A stretch of DNA of 64,000 nucleotides from Halopseudomonas xinjiangensis (GTDB taxonomy: Bacteria > Pseudomonadota > Gammaproteobacteria > Pseudomonadales > Pseudomonadaceae). The stretch spans positions 62,001-126,000 of the forward strand of contig DRFO01000030.1 of assembly GCA_011050525.1 (NCBI GenBank), written 5' to 3'. Below the pieces are notes generated by a model. It was not told where the DNA came from, did not search any database, and saw only the letters and a program-made list of their open reading frames with translations. Below are positions 1 to 9,815 of this stretch, piece by piece; position 1 is the first letter of the stretch; the number at the start of each line of letters is the position of its first letter. The translations under genes were made by a program, and so were the position numbers.

Positions 1-1
1 G

Positions 2-82
2 GTTCCCGCCCTGCTCGCCCGATTACCCGAAGAAATGCTCAGACGGCCGCCATTCGCGGCGCTGAAGAGGTACTGGGCGTGA
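2..82 (+). CDS. pelE: 3' end of an upstream gene, probably pelE (partial)
   Basis: An open frame enters from the left edge and ends in TGA at 80-82, overlapping the GTG start of pelF by 3 bases (GTGA). Only about 26 codons are visible, rich in Leu, Arg and Pro, too few for a family motif. The name PelE is inferred from the usual pelABCDEFG order, in which pelE lies directly before pelF. The coupling suggests one transcript. Confidence 0.5.
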   Translation, partial: VPALLARLPEEMLRRPPFAALKRYWA

Positions 83-1605
83 GAAAGAATCAAAGTCCGA
101 GCGTGGTGCCCGTGTCTGATGTCTGCCTGCTGCTGGAAGGCACGTGGCCCTATGTCCGCGGTGGTGTGTCCAGTTGGATCAATCAGTTGATACTGGGTCT
201 GCCGGAGGTGACCTTTTCGGTGCTGTTCATAGGCGGGCAACGCGAGGCTTATCCTCGACGGCATTATGAGGTCCCTGCCAATGTCGTGCATATCGAAGAG
301 GTTTTCATCGAAGAGTCATGGCAGTTCCGGTCCTCCGTCAGGGGGGGGATTGGCAAGGCACCCGCTGAGGACCTGGATAATCTATACCGCTACTTTCATC
401 ATCCTGAATATCCGGCCGAAGGAGCAGGCGAAGCAGTACTCGACGCCCTGGCCCGCGGTGATCTGAGCATTCAGGACGTTATGCGCAGCCGCTCCAGCTG
501 GAACACCGTAAGCAAGGGTTATTTGCAGCACTGCACGGACCCGTCATTCATCAACTATTTCTGGACCCTGCGGACCATACAAGCGCCGATTCTGTTATTG
601 GCCGAAGCTGCCAACCGCATGCCCCGGGCTCGAGTGTTGCATGCAGTGTCGACCGGCTACGCTGGCCTGATGGGTTGTATTCTCAAGCGACGCTGGCACT
701 GCGCCTATATCCTCAGCGAACATGGCATCTATACCAAGGAACGCAAGATCGACCTCGCTCAAGCCAGCTGGATCGCCGAAAATCCGGACGAAGCGCTGAG
801 CACGAGTCTTGATCCGGGTACAGGCTACATCCGCTTGTTATGGATCCGTTTCTTCGAGCGCGTCGGACTTATGGTGTACCGCTCTGCCGACCCGGTTATT
901 GCCCTTTACGAAGGCAACCGCCAGCGGCAGATCCTTGACGGCGCTGACTCCGTACGCGCACAGGTCATCCCCAACGGCATTGATCTGGAGCTCTGGCGCA
1001 AGGTACTGACTGATCGACCCGAAGGCGTTGCGCCGGTTATCGGTCTGATCGGACGCGTGGTGCCGATCAAGGATGTGAAAACCTTTATTCGCGCTATCAG
1101 GGGGGTGGTGAGCGCCATGCCCGAAGCCCAGGGCTGGATCGTAGGCCCGGAGGACGAAGATGCAGAATACGCCGCTGAATGTCACAGTCTGGTCAGCAGT
1201 CTTGGCCTTGAGGGAAAGGTTCAGTTTCTAGGCTTTCAGCAGATCCGCGATATTTTGCCCCAGCTCGGCGTAATGGTGCTTACCTCCATCAGCGAGGCGC
1301 AACCGCTGGTGATTCTCGAAGCCTGGTGTGCAGGCACCCCGGTGGTCAGTAGTGATGTGGGCTCCTGCCGCGAGTTGATCGAAGGCGGTAGCGCAGAGGA
1401 TCGTTCGCTGGGGCGGGCCGGTGAGGTGGTGGCGATTGCCGATCCACAGGCGACCGCACGGGCGGTGCTTGACCTGCTGCGCAACCCGGACCGCTGGAAG
1501 GCGGCACAGGCAAGTGGGTTGGCGCGGGTCAACCGATACTATGGTGAATATCTGATGCTGACCCGCTACCGGGATTTGTATCGCGCTGCGATGGAGACGG
1601 TTTGA
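79..1605 (+). CDS. pelF: PelF, GT4-family glycosyltransferase of Pel polysaccharide synthesis
   Basis: Cytosolic glycosyltransferase that is thought to polymerise Pel exopolysaccharide from UDP-sugars. The 508-residue product matches the usual PelF length. The N-terminal DUF3492 region opens with LLLEGTWPYVRGGVSSW (about residues 17-33), and the GT4 catalytic half follows from about residue 315. The donor-binding Arg326 and Lys331 (GRVVPIK) and the E406-x7-E414 signature are all present, so the enzyme looks competent. It starts at GTG 79, overlapping the upstream stop, and pelG follows after a one-base gap. It probably works with PelG and the membrane PelD/PelE proteins at the inner membrane. 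No truncation is seen. Confidence 0.95.
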   Translation: MRKNQSPSVVPVSDVCLLLEGTWPYVRGGVSSWINQLILGLPEVTFSVLFIGGQREAYPRRHYEVPANVVHIEEVFIEESWQFRSSVRGGIGKAPAEDLDNLYRYFHHPEYPAEGAGEAVLDALARGDLSIQDVMRSRSSWNTVSKGYLQHCTDPSFINYFWTLRTIQAPILLLAEAANRMPRARVLHAVSTGYAGLMGCILKRRWHCAYILSEHGIYTKERKIDLAQASWIAENPDEALSTSLDPGTGYIRLLWIRFFERVGLMVYRSADPVIALYEGNRQRQILDGADSVRAQVIPNGIDLELWRKVLTDRPEGVAPVIGLIGRVVPIKDVKTFIRAIRGVVSAMPEAQGWIVGPEDEDAEYAAECHSLVSSLGLEGKVQFLGFQQIRDILPQLGVMVLTSISEAQPLVILEAWCAGTPVVSSDVGSCRELIEGGSAEDRSLGRAGEVVAIADPQATARAVLDLLRNPDRWKAAQASGLARVNRYYGEYLMLTRYRDLYRAAMETV

Positions 1606-1606
1606 C

Positions 1607-2977
1607 ATGGCTGGGATAGGTTTTGAGCTGCGCAAGATACTCTCCCGGGATTCCTATACGGCCACCCTGCGAGCATACGTATACGCCGGTCTGATCAGCT
1701 CGGGCCCCTGGGTACTGTCCATCATAAGTGTGATGCTGATCGGCTTTCTGAGCCTGGGGGTGGTGACGCCGGACGTGCTGGTACGGCAGTTCCTGGTGAC
1801 GGTCACCTACCTGATGGCGAGCTCGTTGATTCTCACTGGCGGCCTGCAACTGTTCTTTACCCGCTTCGTCTCCGACCGGCTATTCGAGCGGCGCTACGAC
1901 ATGATCATGCCTAATCTGCTGGGCATTCTGCTGCTGGTTACCCTTGGCGCTGGGTTGCTGGCGTGCGTCATTCTCTGGTTTCTGTTCGATCAGCCATTCA
2001 TCTATCGCTTGCTGGTGCTGTCCAATTTTGTCGTGCTGTGCAATCTGTGGCTGGTCATTATCTTTTTGTCGGGCATGAAAGCCTATAACCGTATCCTGCT
2101 GGTTATGTTTCTCGGCTATTCCCTGATGGTTGGCAGCGCCTTCGTGCTGCGCGCCTGGCAAATGGATGGTTTGCTGCTGGCCCTGCTGATTGGCCATAGC
2201 AGCCTGTTGTTCCTGTTTCTCTTCGATATTCTTCGCGAATACCAGTCCGATCGCCTGATTGCCTTCGACTTTCTCGACCGCAGCAAGGTGTTCCTCAGTC
2301 TGCTCGCCACCGGGCTCTGTTATAACCTGGGCATCTGGGTCGACAAGTTCATCTTCTGGTTTAACCCCGCCACCTCGGATCAGGTGATAGGCCCGCTACG
2401 GGCGTCGATGCTATACGATCTGCCGATTTTTCTGGCCTATCTGGCCATTATTCCAGGGATGGCGGTATTTTTGGTCCGTATCGAGACCGACTTTGCCGAA
2501 TGGTATGAACGCCTGTTCAGCGCTATCCGCGATGGACAGACCCTACAGCACATCGGTCAGTTGAAAAACGAGATGACGCTGTCGATTCGCCAGGGGCTGC
2601 AGGAAATATGCAAGGTGCAGGGGATCACCGTGGTATTGATCTTCCTGTTTGCGCCCAGTCTCCTGGACTGGCTCGGCATGTCGCAGTATTACCTGCCGCT
2701 CTTCTACGTGGACGTCGTGGGCGTCAGCATTCAAGTGCTGTTCATGGCTCTGCTCAACGTATTCTTCTATCTGGACAAACGCGCCGTGGTGCTGGAGCTT
2801 TGTCTGCTGTTCGTGGTTCTGAACATCTTGCTGACCTTGCTGAGCCAATACCTTGGGCCGAGTTTTTTCGGGTACGGCTTCACCGTATCGCTGATCTGCT
2901 GCGTGCTGCTGGGCCTGATGCGTCTGAACAACGCGCTGGACGATCTGGAGTACGACACCTTTATGCTCAGTCGCTGA
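1607..2977 (+). CDS. pelG: PelG, polytopic membrane protein for Pel export
   Basis: Inner-membrane protein of the Pel exopolysaccharide machinery, distantly like MATE/Wzx polysaccharide transporters and thought to move the polymer across the inner membrane. The 456-residue product has about 12 hydrophobic helices and begins with the typical MAGIGFELRKIL. A soluble loop lies around residues 290-340. It is the last pel gene: its stop is one base from the pelF product's downstream partner's end of operon, and only 9 bases separate it from the convergent helicase gene. No hairpin terminator is visible in that gap. Confidence 0.94.
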   Translation: MAGIGFELRKILSRDSYTATLRAYVYAGLISSGPWVLSIISVMLIGFLSLGVVTPDVLVRQFLVTVTYLMASSLILTGGLQLFFTRFVSDRLFERRYDMIMPNLLGILLLVTLGAGLLACVILWFLFDQPFIYRLLVLSNFVVLCNLWLVIIFLSGMKAYNRILLVMFLGYSLMVGSAFVLRAWQMDGLLLALLIGHSSLLFLFLFDILREYQSDRLIAFDFLDRSKVFLSLLATGLCYNLGIWVDKFIFWFNPATSDQVIGPLRASMLYDLPIFLAYLAIIPGMAVFLVRIETDFAEWYERLFSAIRDGQTLQHIGQLKNEMTLSIRQGLQEICKVQGITVVLIFLFAPSLLDWLGMSQYYLPLFYVDVVGVSIQVLFMALLNVFFYLDKRAVVLELCLLFVVLNILLTLLSQYLGPSFFGYGFTVSLICCVLLGLMRLNNALDDLEYDTFMLSR

Positions 2978-2986
2978 TAGCCATGG

Positions 2987-5305
2987 CTAGGAGTTGACCG
3001 GGAAGGCTGCCAGCGCTGTCGGCACGTCGGCCGGCCGGCTGTACAAATGCCTGGCGGGGCGCCACCAGGCGGGTAGCAGACTGCGCACGGCCTGTTGGCC
3101 AAATCGGTCGTCCAGCAGGTAGACCACACCGCGATCCTCCGTTGAACGGATGACTCTCCCGGCAGCCTGAACGACCTTCTGAATGCCGGGAAAAAGATAG
3201 GTGTAGTCGTAGCCATCGCCGAACATCGTCTGCATTCGGGTTTTTATTTCCTCGTTGATCGGGTTGATCTGGGGCAATCCCAGGGTAGCAATAAACGCCC
3301 CGATCAAGCGGTCGCCTGGCAGGTCGATTCCCTCCCCGAAAGCCCCGCCCAACACAGCAAAGCCGATACCTTGGGAAGCCCCAGTGAACCGGTCAAGGAA
3401 CTGCTGCCTGTCCGTCTCGTTCATGCTGCGAGACTGTGTCCAGCTTGGAATCGTCGGGTAGGCAGCATTGAAATGGTCAAGCACCTGCTGCAAGTAGGCA
3501 TAACTGCTGAAAAACGCCAGGTAATTGCCCGGTTTGGCGCGAAACTGCTCGGCCAGCAGATCGCAGATGGGTTGGAGGCTGGAGACCCGGTGCTGGTAGC
3601 GGGTGGAGAGGTTGCCAACGATACGCACGTCCAACTGGTTGGCCTCGAAGGGCGATTCGACATCCATCCATTGCGCTTGCTTGGGTAATCCAAGCAGGTC
3701 CGCGTAATAATGTTGAGGGCTCAAGGTCGCCGAAAATAGCGTGGCGCTGTGGGCCGCGGCGAAGCGGGGCGACAGAAACGGGGCGGGTACTATGTTGCGC
3801 AGGCAGAGTGATGATAGCGTCCGCTTGCCCGCGCCCGGGTGCCGCGTGATATCGAACAGTGAATGCGGGCCATAGGCTTCGGCCAGACGGCAGAAAAGCA
3901 TCGCGTCCAGATAAAACCTCAGCAGGGCACCCTCGTTGCCGGCGGGTTGATCGGTTAGATGGTCAGTGATGGCGCTGACGGCTTTCTGCAGGGCCATGAT
4001 GAACAGATCTGCGATCGCAGGATAAACCTGGTAATCAACTTCCTGATCCCGATGCAGCTGGTTCCAGTGTCGGCCGACGCGCTCCAGAGCGCTCTTCAGG
4101 CCGGCCGGGGCCACCTTGCGAAGATCGTTGAACCGGGCCTGATCCAGTTCTGCGGTATACATTCCCCGGGCCCGCTCGATGAGATTGTGCGCCTCATCCA
4201 CCAGCAACGTAACGCGCCAATCGTTGAGCACAGTCAGCCCGAACAGAAGGGCTGCCATGTCGAAGTAATAGTTGTAGTCGCAAACCACCACGTCGGCCCA
4301 CCGGCACAGCTCCTGGCTCAGGTAGTACGGGCACACCTGATGCTCCAGTGCGACCTGTCTGACGGCTTGCTGATCCAGCCAACGCCGCTCCAGTGCGGCC
4401 TTGCGCGCCGCGGCTAGCCGATCGTAAAAGCCTTTGGCAAGGGGGCATGATTCGCCATGGCAGGCCTTGTCCGGATGCTCGCAGGCTTTATCTCGGGCCA
4501 CATGCTCAAGCACACGCAGCGGCATGGCGCTTTGCTGGGAGTGTAAGGTCGCCAATGCGTCCAGGGCCAGGCGTCGCCCGGGGGTCTTGGCCGTCAGAAA
4601 GAACAGTCTGTCCAGCTGCTGGCCCGGAAACGCCTTGAGCTGGGGAAATAGCGTTGCCAGGGTCTTGCCGATTCCGGTAGTCGCCTGGGCCATGAGCGTC
4701 TGGCCGTCACGCGCCGCCCGGTAGACCGATTCGGCGAGTTGGCGCTGGCCCTTGCGAAAGGTCGGATGGGGGAACTGCAGGACCGTCAGGCTTTGATTCC
4801 GCGCCAGCCGATGGTCCTGCTCTTGCTCGGCCCACTGCAGAAACCGGCTGCAGTGGAGTTCAAAGAAATCCCGTAGCGCCTGCGCACCGAAGCGTTCCCG
4901 AAAGGTGGTTTCCTTCTGGCTGACGACATTGAAATAAACAATCGCCAGGTCTATTTCATCAAGGCCTTCCTGTTGGCAGAGCAACCAGCCATACATCTTG
5001 GCCTGCGCCCAGTGCAGCAATCGATGATTCTGTGGAATGCGCGTTACGTCACCCCGGTGTGTCTTGATCTCTTCCAGCAGGTTGAGCTGCGGATCGTATC
5101 CGTCGGCGCGACCGCTCACCGTCAGACCAGCATAGCTGCCAGCAAGCGGCATCTCGCAGAGGTAATGCTCGCCGCGTCTGGCAGCCACTGTCTTGTGTCC
5201 GGCCATACCTTCCTGCGCCGTGGGGGCGGGCGTGAACCGAAGGTCCAGATCGCCTTCCTTCGCGGTGAATTCGCACAGCGCCCGCACCGCGACCCGGTAA
5301 GTCAT
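2987..5305 (-). CDS. DinG/XPD-like Fe-S DNA helicase with N-terminal PD-(D/E)XK-like nuclease domain
   Basis: Superfamily 2 ATP-dependent helicase of 772 residues. From ATG 5305 the N-terminus shows a PD-(D/E)XK-like core (Asp68 in GRADG, Glu79-x-Lys81 in EEIKT). Walker A is at 207-215 (QATTGIGKT) and the DEAH box at 370-373. Cysteines 275, 282, 287, 325 and 334 lie where XPD/DinG proteins bind a 4Fe-4S cluster. Motif VI (QAAGRVIRS) lies near the C-terminus. The start is chosen because its ATG overlaps the FAN1 stop as ATGA at 5302-5305; an upstream in-frame extension would run into FAN1. Coupling to FAN1 suggests joint action on branched or crosslinked DNA. Substrate and polarity are unknown. 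Confidence 0.85.
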   Translation of the reverse strand: MTYRVAVRALCEFTAKEGDLDLRFTPAPTAQEGMAGHKTVAARRGEHYLCEMPLAGSYAGLTVSGRADGYDPQLNLLEEIKTHRGDVTRIPQNHRLLHWAQAKMYGWLLCQQEGLDEIDLAIVYFNVVSQKETTFRERFGAQALRDFFELHCSRFLQWAEQEQDHRLARNQSLTVLQFPHPTFRKGQRQLAESVYRAARDGQTLMAQATTGIGKTLATLFPQLKAFPGQQLDRLFFLTAKTPGRRLALDALATLHSQQSAMPLRVLEHVARDKACEHPDKACHGESCPLAKGFYDRLAAARKAALERRWLDQQAVRQVALEHQVCPYYLSQELCRWADVVVCDYNYYFDMAALLFGLTVLNDWRVTLLVDEAHNLIERARGMYTAELDQARFNDLRKVAPAGLKSALERVGRHWNQLHRDQEVDYQVYPAIADLFIMALQKAVSAITDHLTDQPAGNEGALLRFYLDAMLFCRLAEAYGPHSLFDITRHPGAGKRTLSSLCLRNIVPAPFLSPRFAAAHSATLFSATLSPQHYYADLLGLPKQAQWMDVESPFEANQLDVRIVGNLSTRYQHRVSSLQPICDLLAEQFRAKPGNYLAFFSSYAYLQQVLDHFNAAYPTIPSWTQSRSMNETDRQQFLDRFTGASQGIGFAVLGGAFGEGIDLPGDRLIGAFIATLGLPQINPINEEIKTRMQTMFGDGYDYTYLFPGIQKVVQAAGRVIRSTEDRGVVYLLDDRFGQQAVRSLLPAWWRPARHLYSRPADVPTALAAFPVNS

Positions 5306-6963
5306 GTGTCCGCCCATTGCACATAGCAGACATTCACCGGCATCGCATGCTGAGCACAGAGTGCCAACCAACGTCGCTGGTTATCCTGCAGGCGGTCGCC
5401 GGGGCCCTTGACCTCAATCATGCGGTAGCGTTTTTCCTGCGGCCAGAACTGGATGAGATCGGGCATCCCAGCACGGTTAGCCTTGATATCGGTCAGCAGG
5501 CGTTCGAACCAGACTCGCAGATGAGCGGGGGGCAAACAATCCAGAGCGAGCTCCAGCAGGTTCTCATCAAGCGCGCCCCAGAATACAAAGGGCGACTGAA
5601 CGCCTGTCTTGCTGCGGTAGGTATCGCGGATCCGGTGTTTGTAATCGTCCGTTTCAAGCCAGGCAAAACAACTGGCGAAATGCTCCGCCCGACGGCGGTA
5701 AAAATCCGGGGCCAGCAGATCAACCGGACCACTGTGGAACGGGTGAAAGAAAGCGCCGGGCAGGGGCGCAAAAATGGCTTCCCAGCAAAGCAGGCCAAAC
5801 AGACTATTGATCAGTGTGTTTTCGACGTAATGCACCGGCGCTTCGGCCGTCGTCAAATGGTCTCGTACCACTTGCTCCACGCTGCCCGCCTGGGGATAGC
5901 ACAGAGTCAGGTCTATTCTCTGCTCGGCCACTGGTCGGTTCGCTGGCTGAATAGGCAGTCTCAATTTGCGCCCGAGTCGGGCCAGGGCGCGCCCGATCAA
6001 CTGTTTTTCCGCATCGCTTTCGGGGGAGTCATAAGCCAGGCTTGCAAGCGCGTAGGCCTGGTCATACCGTTCCAGCTTCTCGAGAATTCGTATTCGCCGC
6101 TGACAAGAACCGTCGTAGCTGCTGCGTTGATAGAGATCCAGAGCCTGTTCGTGGCTCCCGTCGCGCTCGAGTTGCCTGGCGATCTTGAACAATAATCTGG
6201 CATGACGGGTGACGAGATAAGGATTGACGCTGTGGAAGTCGTCAAGACGGCTCAGTATGTCGCTCAGGCTGACGTTCGCCTCAAGGTCCTTCCTGCATTG
6301 CCATAACAACTGGTATTGCTCCAGATCGCTGCGGCAGAAAAACCCCCTGGATTCGGCTGACAGTGGGACCTGCTCGTAGCGAAGGATGCCCAAGTCAGCC
6401 AGGACGAATTCCGACCAGGTTTGATGCAGATTACCGAAAAACATCAGTCGCAAACGGTCACACAGATCCCCAATCACCAGGGTATATAGCACGGTCACGT
6501 TGGCACTCCAGCGAGAAAAACTCTTCGACTCGGAATACGCTTCTACCAGGGCTGGTAGCATGTCCTGCTTTTTCAATGATCGGAGTGCCTCGACATGGGG
6601 GAAGGCCTTGATGACCTCATCCTTGCGAAGCAGGGGTATTAGTTCCTGCACAGTCAGCTGCGCTGCGCCATCAATCCATCCCGCCGCAAGCAGCGGTTCG
6701 GCTGCCTGGTCGACGTTCCCTATTTCGGGGTAGTTCAGCTTGTCCAGTCGAAAATGCGGACCCTTGCGCATGACCAATCTGACCAGCAGTGCCTGACTGG
6801 TCAATGGCAGCCTGGCGAAGCCGGCGATAAACTGCAGCTCATCGTCGTTGAGCAGATCATCATAGCGAGCCGACACCCAGCGCAAGGCCGTAACGAAATT
6901 CGTCAGATAGTAATAATCCGGAACGTCTGGTTGAAGCTTGGCGCTGGATGACTGGTTGGGCAT
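5302..6963 (-). CDS. FAN1-like VRR-NUC structure-specific nuclease
   Basis: Bacterial homologue of Fanconi-associated nuclease 1, which cuts 5' flaps and helps unhook interstrand crosslinks. The 553-residue protein is close to the Pseudomonas aeruginosa FAN1 length. An N-terminal DNA-binding region and TPR-like helical middle lead to a C-terminal VRR-NUC domain with Asp502 (GMPDLIQF), Glu517 and Lys519 (IEVKGPGD), the expected PD-(D/E)XK metal site, followed by the conserved Gln/Trp helix. The stop codon overlaps the start of the downstream helicase by ATGA, so the two are translated together. ATG at 6963 is the only good start. Family call is firm; biological role in this organism is inferred. 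Confidence 0.92.
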   Translation of the reverse strand: MPNQSSSAKLQPDVPDYYYLTNFVTALRWVSARYDDLLNDDELQFIAGFARLPLTSQALLVRLVMRKGPHFRLDKLNYPEIGNVDQAAEPLLAAGWIDGAAQLTVQELIPLLRKDEVIKAFPHVEALRSLKKQDMLPALVEAYSESKSFSRWSANVTVLYTLVIGDLCDRLRLMFFGNLHQTWSEFVLADLGILRYEQVPLSAESRGFFCRSDLEQYQLLWQCRKDLEANVSLSDILSRLDDFHSVNPYLVTRHARLLFKIARQLERDGSHEQALDLYQRSSYDGSCQRRIRILEKLERYDQAYALASLAYDSPESDAEKQLIGRALARLGRKLRLPIQPANRPVAEQRIDLTLCYPQAGSVEQVVRDHLTTAEAPVHYVENTLINSLFGLLCWEAIFAPLPGAFFHPFHSGPVDLLAPDFYRRRAEHFASCFAWLETDDYKHRIRDTYRSKTGVQSPFVFWGALDENLLELALDCLPPAHLRVWFERLLTDIKANRAGMPDLIQFWPQEKRYRMIEVKGPGDRLQDNQRRWLALCAQHAMPVNVCYVQWADT

Positions 6964-7153
6964 ACAGTATTTTGCTGGGGATCGGCCCGATGTTCAAGTC
7001 AAAGATGCGCTTCGCCGTTCAGTGGAAAGGTTGGTACGAAGACAATGCCAAATTGTGCGAATTGAGCCACGTAGATAAGCCTTCAAATTTCATGCTCTTG
7101 CAATTATCGTTACGCAGAGGAACTTGAGTAGCTATTTGCAGATAGGGAGTCCG

Positions 7154-7969
7154 ATGCCCACCAAAGAGCATTTCATCAATACCTACAAGTCGTTCGGCAA
7201 GGCGGAGTTATACCGGCAGTGGCATGATGTCATTTTTTACTCGGTCTGGTTGCGTTTGCAGGATGGAATGCTGGTGCCCGCGTTGTTGGATGTGTCGGGC
7301 AATGTTGCCTTGACCGCCACGCCTGATCGAGCTGAAGCGACAGCGTTTTTGAACAGGCTAGACTCTCCTGCTGGCAGCAGGCCTGTTGTGGTCAATCGAA
7401 CGCTTGAAGAACTTTCCCGCTTCTGCTCCGCCAAAGGCTTGCTTCTCAATTGGTCGAATCAGTCGCTGACGCTGGATTCCAATTTGCTTCAGTTAATGGG
7501 CTATTCCGCTGCTGCACAAACCCCCTCCCTTGGTGAGGTCTTTATCCAGGCAGAGGCTCGTAGTTACCCACTGACGCACGGCCCGTGCAGCGAAGCCGAG
7601 GCGGTAGCGGCACAGGCCTGGACGCTTACCCCGGTGGGCGGGCGGGTAGCGTCCGCCAAAGTGGAGGAAACATGGATTGTCTATGAAGACGACAACCATT
7701 TTCTGCTGCCCGATTCCGCCCTCGTAAAGAAGACCTGCCACCGGGACGAGCTCGAGCCGCAGTTGCTCGTCTTGTATGACAAATGGAAGCAGGTCCCGGA
7801 AATAGTCACTGTGCATCCGCCTCTGGTCGACTCGAATACCGGGCTGCAATCACCAGAGCAGGCGGCGCAGCAGCGGTCTGCTGAAGCACCTCCCGTCAGG
7901 AGCCTGTTCCTCTATCTTCTTGGCGCCACGGTACTGATGTTCCTAAGCGTGCATATCGGGCTGGAATAA
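7154..7969 (+). CDS. Uncharacterised protein with C-terminal membrane anchor
   Basis: No family recognised. The 271-residue product is soluble and mixed alpha/beta for most of its length and ends in one hydrophobic helix (FLYLLGATVLMFLSVHIGL) with only one residue after it, so it looks tail-anchored in the inner membrane facing the cytoplasm. ATG 7154 has GGGAG just upstream; a TTG at 7124 with AGAGG before it would add ten residues and cannot be excluded. It stands alone, divergent from FAN1 and convergent with the ABC exporter. No catalytic motif was found. Confidence 0.6.
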   Translation: MPTKEHFINTYKSFGKAELYRQWHDVIFYSVWLRLQDGMLVPALLDVSGNVALTATPDRAEATAFLNRLDSPAGSRPVVVNRTLEELSRFCSAKGLLLNWSNQSLTLDSNLLQLMGYSAAAQTPSLGEVFIQAEARSYPLTHGPCSEAEAVAAQAWTLTPVGGRVASAKVEETWIVYEDDNHFLLPDSALVKKTCHRDELEPQLLVLYDKWKQVPEIVTVHPPLVDSNTGLQSPEQAAQQRSAEAPPVRSLFLYLLGATVLMFLSVHIGLE

Positions 7970-7985
7970 GGTGCCAGCGTAGCCA

Positions 7986-9815
7986 TTAAAGCTCACCGAG
8001 AAAGCCGCCTGATTGCCGGGCCCACAGCTGCGCATACAATCCACCGCGCTCGATCAACTCCCTGTGACTTCCGTCTTCAATAATCTGCCCCTGATCCATG
8101 ACGATCAGGCGGTCCATGGCCGCGATGGTCGATAGGCGGTGGGCAATGGCGATCACGGTCTTGCCTTCCATCAAGGTATTCAAACTGTCCTGTATCGCTG
8201 CTTCGACCTCTGAATCGAGGGCGGACGTGGCTTCGTCGAGAATCAGAATCGGGGCGTCCTTGAGCATGACCCGGGCAATGGCAATACGCTGGCGCTGGCC
8301 ACCGGACAGCTTCACGCCGCGTTCGCCCACATGAGCATCGTAGCCTTGTCGGCCCTTGGCATCGCGTAGCTCGGCGATGAATCGATCCGATCTGGCGCTA
8401 TGGGCAGCTTGCAGCATCATTTGCTCAGTAGCATCGGGACGGCCATAGAGGATGTTGTCGCGCACCGAGCGATGCAGCAGCGAGGTATCCTGCGTTACCA
8501 TGCCGATGTGTTCGCGTAGGGAGTCCTGATAAACGTCGCTTATATTCTGGCCGTCGATCAGGATGCGTCCGCCTTCCACGTCATAAAAGCGCAACAGCAG
8601 GTTGACCAGCGTGGACTTGCCAGCCCCGGAGCGTCCGACCAGGCCGATTTTTTCACCGGAACGGATATGCAGGTTCAGCTGCTCCATCACGCCATGTCCC
8701 TTGCCGTAATGAAACTGCACATTGTCGAAGCGTATATCGCCCCGGGTTACCCGCAACGGTTCGGCGGTGGGCGAATCCTCGACCAGTTGCGGCCGGGAGA
8801 TGGAGTTGATGCCATCCTGCACGGTGCCGATATTTTCGAACAACGCTGACAGCTCCCACATGATCCATTGCGACATGCCCCACAGCCGCAGTACCAGGCC
8901 AATGGCGACGGCCACCGCGCCGATGCTGACGGCTTCGTTAAGCCACAGCCAGATGGCCAGACCGGATACACCTAGCAATAGCAGTGCATTGAGCACATAC
9001 AGGGAAAAATACACCAGCGTGACCAGGCGCATCTGGCGGTATACGGTCACCATGAAGCCATCCATGCCTTCGCGGGCGAAGGTGGACTCGCGCCGCGCAT
9101 GGGAGAACAACTTGACCGTCTGAATGTTGGTGTAGCTGTCGACTATCCGCCCGGTCATCATCGAGCGCGCATCGGCCTGTTCTTCAGCGACCCGGCCCAT
9201 GATAGGAACGAAGTGGCGCATCAGCACTAGATAGCCGATCAGCCAGGCCAGCATCGGCAAGGCCAGACGCCAGTCGGCGATACCCACGACAATCAGGGTG
9301 CCGATGAAGTAGACGATTACGTAATTAAGCACGTCGATCAGCTTGATCACGCATTCGCGCACCGCCAGGGCAGTCTGCATAAGCTTGGTGGCAATGCGGC
9401 CGGCAAATTCGTCCTGGTAGAACGCCATGGACTGCTTCAGCAGATAGCGATGTACTAGCCAGCGTATGCGCATGGGATAGTTGCCCATGAGCGTTTGGTG
9501 GCTGATTAGCGAGTTCACCAGAATCAGCAGCGGCAACAGGCCCAGCACCACAAAGGCCATCCCGGCGAGTTTCCAGCCCTCGGTCTGCAAAAAGGTTTCG
9601 CGGTTCTGCGTCGACAGCCAGTCCACGATGTTGCCCAGGAAGCTGAACAGCCACACCTCGGCAACTGCAATGCCGGCCATCAATATGGCTGCGCCTATCA
9701 GATAGGGCCAGGCGCCCTGAGTGTAATGCAGGCAGAACGCCAACAGCGAGCGCGGCGGCTCCTGGGGCTCTTCGGCAGGAAAAGGGTCAAGGCGACGTTC
9801 GAACCAGCTAAACAT
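7986..9815 (-). CDS. ABC exporter half-transporter (fused membrane and ATPase domains)
   Basis: A 609-residue export-type ABC protein: an ABC transmembrane domain with about six helices (residues 35-335) followed by a nucleotide-binding domain. Walker A (GRSGAGKST), the signature LSGGQRQRIAIARV, Walker B with catalytic Glu (ILILDEATSALDS) and the switch His (IAIAHRLST) are intact, so it should be an active dimeric ATPase. Exporters of this type move lipids, peptides or drugs; nothing nearby indicates the substrate. It is a single gene with its own spacing on both sides. MsbA itself is unlikely because no lipid A gene is adjacent. Confidence 0.88.
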   Translation of the reverse strand: MFSWFERRLDPFPAEEPQEPPRSLLAFCLHYTQGAWPYLIGAAILMAGIAVAEVWLFSFLGNIVDWLSTQNRETFLQTEGWKLAGMAFVVLGLLPLLILVNSLISHQTLMGNYPMRIRWLVHRYLLKQSMAFYQDEFAGRIATKLMQTALAVRECVIKLIDVLNYVIVYFIGTLIVVGIADWRLALPMLAWLIGYLVLMRHFVPIMGRVAEEQADARSMMTGRIVDSYTNIQTVKLFSHARRESTFAREGMDGFMVTVYRQMRLVTLVYFSLYVLNALLLLGVSGLAIWLWLNEAVSIGAVAVAIGLVLRLWGMSQWIMWELSALFENIGTVQDGINSISRPQLVEDSPTAEPLRVTRGDIRFDNVQFHYGKGHGVMEQLNLHIRSGEKIGLVGRSGAGKSTLVNLLLRFYDVEGGRILIDGQNISDVYQDSLREHIGMVTQDTSLLHRSVRDNILYGRPDATEQMMLQAAHSARSDRFIAELRDAKGRQGYDAHVGERGVKLSGGQRQRIAIARVMLKDAPILILDEATSALDSEVEAAIQDSLNTLMEGKTVIAIAHRLSTIAAMDRLIVMDQGQIIEDGSHRELIERGGLYAQLWARQSGGFLGEL

